From Syntrophothermus sp. UBA1445 (GTDB lineage Bacteria; Bacillota; Syntrophomonadia; Syntrophomonadales; DTU052), in the NCBI GenBank assembly GCA_002329495.1, contig DCTH01000202.1:9414-15747 (forward strand): a DNA stretch of 6,334 nucleotides, given 5' to 3'. Both the position numbers and the translations under genes were made by a program. Positions 3,753-6,334 of this stretch are shown piece by piece. The number at the start of each line of letters is the position of its first letter. The stretch's first letter is position 1. A model generated the notes under the pieces. It searched no databases. It was not told the DNA's origin and worked only from the letters and a program-made list of their open reading frames with translations.

Positions 3753-6334
3753 TTATATTCGTCCACCCCAATCAAACATTGACCACAGGTGCTGCACCGG
3801 AGTATAACTGAACCCCGCTAATTGTGATTCGTAGCCCATATACATCCAAACACCGCCACCGGCCGTTACGGTTGGGATATCATCGACATCCATATTCCAT
3901 TCATCACCTGGTATGAAGTTCCAGGGCACAATATTCACAAGGCCAAGCGCCGGGCTCACAACCTGCAAACAATCACTTCGTACACTGTTAATGAATCGGT
4001 CGACCGGCATACTAACAAACATCTGTTCTTCCTGATATGAGATATCAAGCGCTGGACCAACCAGATTCCATCCGGGTTGCAGGGTTATAACAGGGGGTGC
4101 GGTTGGTGTTGATAAAGCATAACACGTCACTCCGGCCAGGTTAGTAGCCTTGATCTTGACATAGATCGCCTTCAGGGGCTCAAACAGGAAGACCGGATCA
4201 GTATTGTAGTTCGGTGTAGCACCCTGTTGAACCACCCATAAGCCGCTCTTGGGACCCTTGCCATCCGGAACCCGGTAAATCTGGTGCCAGGCCTTATGGA
4301 CCGGGTCAAAGCTGTAGGCAACTTCTACCACTTCCTGGGTAAAGGGTATATCCAAGAGTACCTCATCCATGCCAATAATAAAATCGGTAATGACCTGGTC
4401 AAAGCGGGCTCTTTCCAAAGCCACCGGAGTCGAGACCACATTCCAGCCGGGGGTCAGAAGTCGAACCCAGTGCGGGTAGAGTTTAACTGTCGTCATCCCA
4501 GGTCGCCAGGCCGCTGATTCCCCTTCCCGGAGGGCTGCGGCCATGAGCAGATCATCGTCCTGGGGGTTCGTGGATGGCTGGGGTCTCAAGTAATACAGAC
4601 CTATACCAGTGTATCCCTTGGGGATGGTGATCTCCATAGTGCTGAGGGGCACACTCCCCAAGCCCCTGGTCATGCAGAATCCACCTTCATTGCTCTGCAG
4701 GGCAACCTTCAAATCCTCGGCTCCGTTCCAAGTGGTAGGCCGTCCCGCCGAGTCAACAACGGCCACGATGCATGGTGTCAGCAGGTCGTTCCAGGCCCAG
4801 GCCTCACCAACCCGCCACTCTTCACGGAATTCAAACAGACTGTCCCATGGGTTAAAGCGGTCCAATACGTAAATAGCCACTCCCCCCGGCGGGCTGTCAA
4901 CCACAATGTCAAATTCAGCCTCGATCATGTCCTGACTGCGAAAAGATACCGTTTTTTCTACCGGTTCCTGGATGTCTTCGGCAATATATGAAAGGTATAT
5001 TGAAGTCCATAGCTCACCAGGGCTAAGATCGATATCCCCAATCGGGTTCCAGTACTCGTCATAGAATTCAACCTCCTCAGGGATGAAGATGACTTTTATT
5101 ACCTGCTCAGTATTGGCCGCAGTTGGGTTGCCATACGAATCCAGCAGGCCGATAGAAACCTTATAACTGGAATTTGGTTTTATGTAATATCTATCAGGAT
5201 CCTGACTTCCTACATCGCCTGGTCCAAACATACCCGGCAGTTCTATATCCCAACTATCGGTTCCATTGGGATTCCGAATCCTAATACCATCATACAAACC
5301 CGTCTCATGCAGCTGAGCCACTATCTCTGCCGGCTCACCAGGAGCTACCCTTAGCGGCAGGTACGTCCAATACCAGTCACCCTCAATGCCAAAAGCGACC
5401 TCGACTTCTTCGTCATCGTAAAAACGCCACTCCCGATCGCCATAGTCATCGTACCCTTCGATAAAACCTGTGGCTTGCGTGCCGAGGTACCAGATGGGTA
5501 CGCTGTCCTGTCCCTGAGGAATAAACAGCCGGTTGCCCTCATGTATGGGTTCCGCTTGTGAATTCTCAGCTGGGTTTTCCATGTAGAAGTTGGGAGCAAA
5601 ACCCGGTTGCAGAACGTCATCCCTTTCCTCATAGATATTCACATACATGTTCTTTGAAGCTTTGCACGGCCTACCATCCTGATCCATCAGATGTATCTTT
5701 AACTCCTGCACCTCACCCGCGGTCAGGTCAAGATAATAGTCACCGGGCAAGGGTAATCCATCGCCGTAGGTCACGTACAGGTATACTCCCGTCCTGGTGA
5801 TGGTGAGTGGACTGCTGGTGAGTGTTCTCTGTTCATCATCATTCAGTACCAGTTCCCAGTACCATTCCCTTTCTGCTACCAGGGGATTGACGACGTTATT
5901 CAGTTCGATGGTTATGTCAGCCCCAGGGCCAGCCTCAAACTCATCCTGGATGGTCAACGACAATCCAGTTCCATACGGGGGTTCATTGGGCAGGTCGTAT
6001 GGTTGGCAGACAGTGGTGCTTGAATACACCGCATCTGCTATGGTTGCTGTCGTACCTGCGAAATTGTAGGAGCCCGGTGATGCGTAGTCATCGGCTTCAA
6101 TGTAACATGTTCGCAGGTACACCGTGTCTCCTATATTCAGGGACTGCTCCTCCTGGAGCTGAAACTCCAGGGTATAGCTGGTTGTGGCACCGACCCCGGT
6201 GCTGGCCGCCGTCACCCCAACAGGGGCATAGGGTGTCGCCTCCGCAGCCGGAATCGAGCCGATTAATGCCGGTATCACCAGCAAAACCGCCAAAGCCAGA
6301 GCAATTCCGCATGAGAATCTGCTTCTTCTCGTTT
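3753..6334 (-). CDS. Large secreted protein, paralogue 2 (5' partial)
   Basis: The frame is open from the TAA at 3755 to the window edge, showing 859 residues. The first visible ones (TRRSRFSCGIALALAVLLV...PAAEA) form a signal peptide whose basic end is at the edge, so only a few residues including the start codon are missing. A TTG at 6293 would lose the basic part and is rejected. Residues 20-170, counted from that TTG, resemble a beta-rich surface module (S-Y-T-L-E-F, I-G-D-T-V-Y-L, L-N-N-V-V-N-P-L-V-A). A beta-rich middle carries T-P-C-I-V-x-V-V-D-x-x-G-R-P-T-T-W-N-G (506-524). The C-terminal domain has GWN at 616 and 741, CLQVVSP (775) and AGGGVWMYM (811). It shares order and motifs with the 772-3228 product over its whole length, most clearly at the C-terminus, but lacks the glycine run and the last 20-residue tail. 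It is rich in Asp/Glu with no visible wall anchor. The function is unknown; a surface or extracellular structural role is inferred. Confidence 0.85.
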   Translation of the reverse strand, partial: TRRSRFSCGIALALAVLLVIPALIGSIPAAEATPYAPVGVTAASTGVGATTSYTLEFQLQEEQSLNIGDTVYLRTCYIEADDYASPGSYNFAGTTATIADAVYSSTTVCQPYDLPNEPPYGTGLSLTIQDEFEAGPGADITIELNNVVNPLVAEREWYWELVLNDDEQRTLTSSPLTITRTGVYLYVTYGDGLPLPGDYYLDLTAGEVQELKIHLMDQDGRPCKASKNMYVNIYEERDDVLQPGFAPNFYMENPAENSQAEPIHEGNRLFIPQGQDSVPIWYLGTQATGFIEGYDDYGDREWRFYDDEEVEVAFGIEGDWYWTYLPLRVAPGEPAEIVAQLHETGLYDGIRIRNPNGTDSWDIELPGMFGPGDVGSQDPDRYYIKPNSSYKVSIGLLDSYGNPTAANTEQVIKVIFIPEEVEFYDEYWNPIGDIDLSPGELWTSIYLSYIAEDIQEPVEKTVSFRSQDMIEAEFDIVVDSPPGGVAIYVLDRFNPWDSLFEFREEWRVGEAWAWNDLLTPCIVAVVDSAGRPTTWNGAEDLKVALQSNEGGFCMTRGLGSVPLSTMEITIPKGYTGIGLYYLRPQPSTNPQDDDLLMAAALREGESAAWRPGMTTVKLYPHWVRLLTPGWNVVSTPVALERARFDQVITDFIIGMDEVLLDIPFTQEVVEVAYSFDPVHKAWHQIYRVPDGKGPKSGLWVVQQGATPNYNTDPVFLFEPLKAIYVKIKATNLAGVTCYALSTPTAPPVITLQPGWNLVGPALDISYQEEQMFVSMPVDRFINSVRSDCLQVVSPALGLVNIVPWNFIPGDEWNMDVDDIPTVTAGGGVWMYMGYESQLAGFSYTPVQHLWSMFDWGGRI

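Noticed and set aside
6291..6293. TTG as the start codon of the second large gene
   Set aside because: The frame stays open upstream and encodes the basic and early hydrophobic part of a signal peptide (TRRSR...), so the start lies beyond the window.
4284..6312. Other ORFs inside the 3753-6334 gene (4284-4517, 4609-4872, 5351-5632, 5558-5800, 5797-6069, 6097-6312)
   Set aside because: All overlap the continuous 859-codon frame of the paralogue and have no homology-like motifs or initiation signals.
772..6334. SLH domains, LPXTG sorting signal or C-terminal membrane anchor in the large proteins
   Set aside because: I looked for these motifs in both translations and found none, so the proteins are not called S-layer proteins outright.
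1..6334. CRISPR array, tRNA, rRNA, insertion sequence or transposase
   Set aside because: No regularly spaced short repeats, cloverleaf-like sequences or transposase motifs were seen. The only long repeat is the two-copy intergenic block.

Overview
The window looks like chromosomal DNA of a Gram-positive (Firmicutes-type) bacterium. The Shine-Dalgarno sequences are AAGGAG-like, the promoters are sigma-A-like, one gene starts with GTG, and hairpin terminators separate the units. The two large secreted proteins end in a 'GWNLV...QVVSP...GGGxWxYM...LAGF' domain. From memory, I associate it with large surface proteins of anaerobic Peptococcaceae such as Pelotomaculum and Desulfotomaculum. That placement is an inference and was not checked against any database.

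Layout, left to right. Positions 3-125 (+) hold the last 40 codons of a receiver (REC) domain, probably the end of a hybrid histidine kinase. Positions 126-409 have no conventional gene. On the minus strand, however, this gap carries a good promoter (337-365), a dyad over its start point (318-338), a perfect 16-bp hairpin terminator (239-277) with a competing upstream segment, and a possible 36-residue ORF (86-196) behind an SD hairpin. Positions 410-622 (-) encode a 70-residue protein with two predicted membrane helices and its own promoter and RBS. Positions 772-3228 (-) encode an 818-residue exported protein. Its leader (3229-3330) contains an isolated, very strong SD-like sequence. Positions 3445-3662 are a second copy, about 90% identical, of 522-742. 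This copy holds the broken 5' half of the small membrane-protein gene, its promoter, and the terminator of the upstream large gene. Positions 3753-6334 (-) encode a second large exported protein, a paralogue of the first, whose start codon lies just outside the window.

The main story is a tandem array. The unit [large secreted protein - terminator - promoter - small membrane protein] occurs twice in the same orientation. The large genes have diverged but both are intact. The small gene survives only in the downstream unit; in the other it has indels and is cut off at a sharp junction near 3445. The large proteins have signal peptides but no SLH, LPXTG or transmembrane anchor that I can see. 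They are likely secreted or loosely surface-associated structural proteins of unknown function. The intergenic regulatory cluster at 86-365 is the least explained part of the window.
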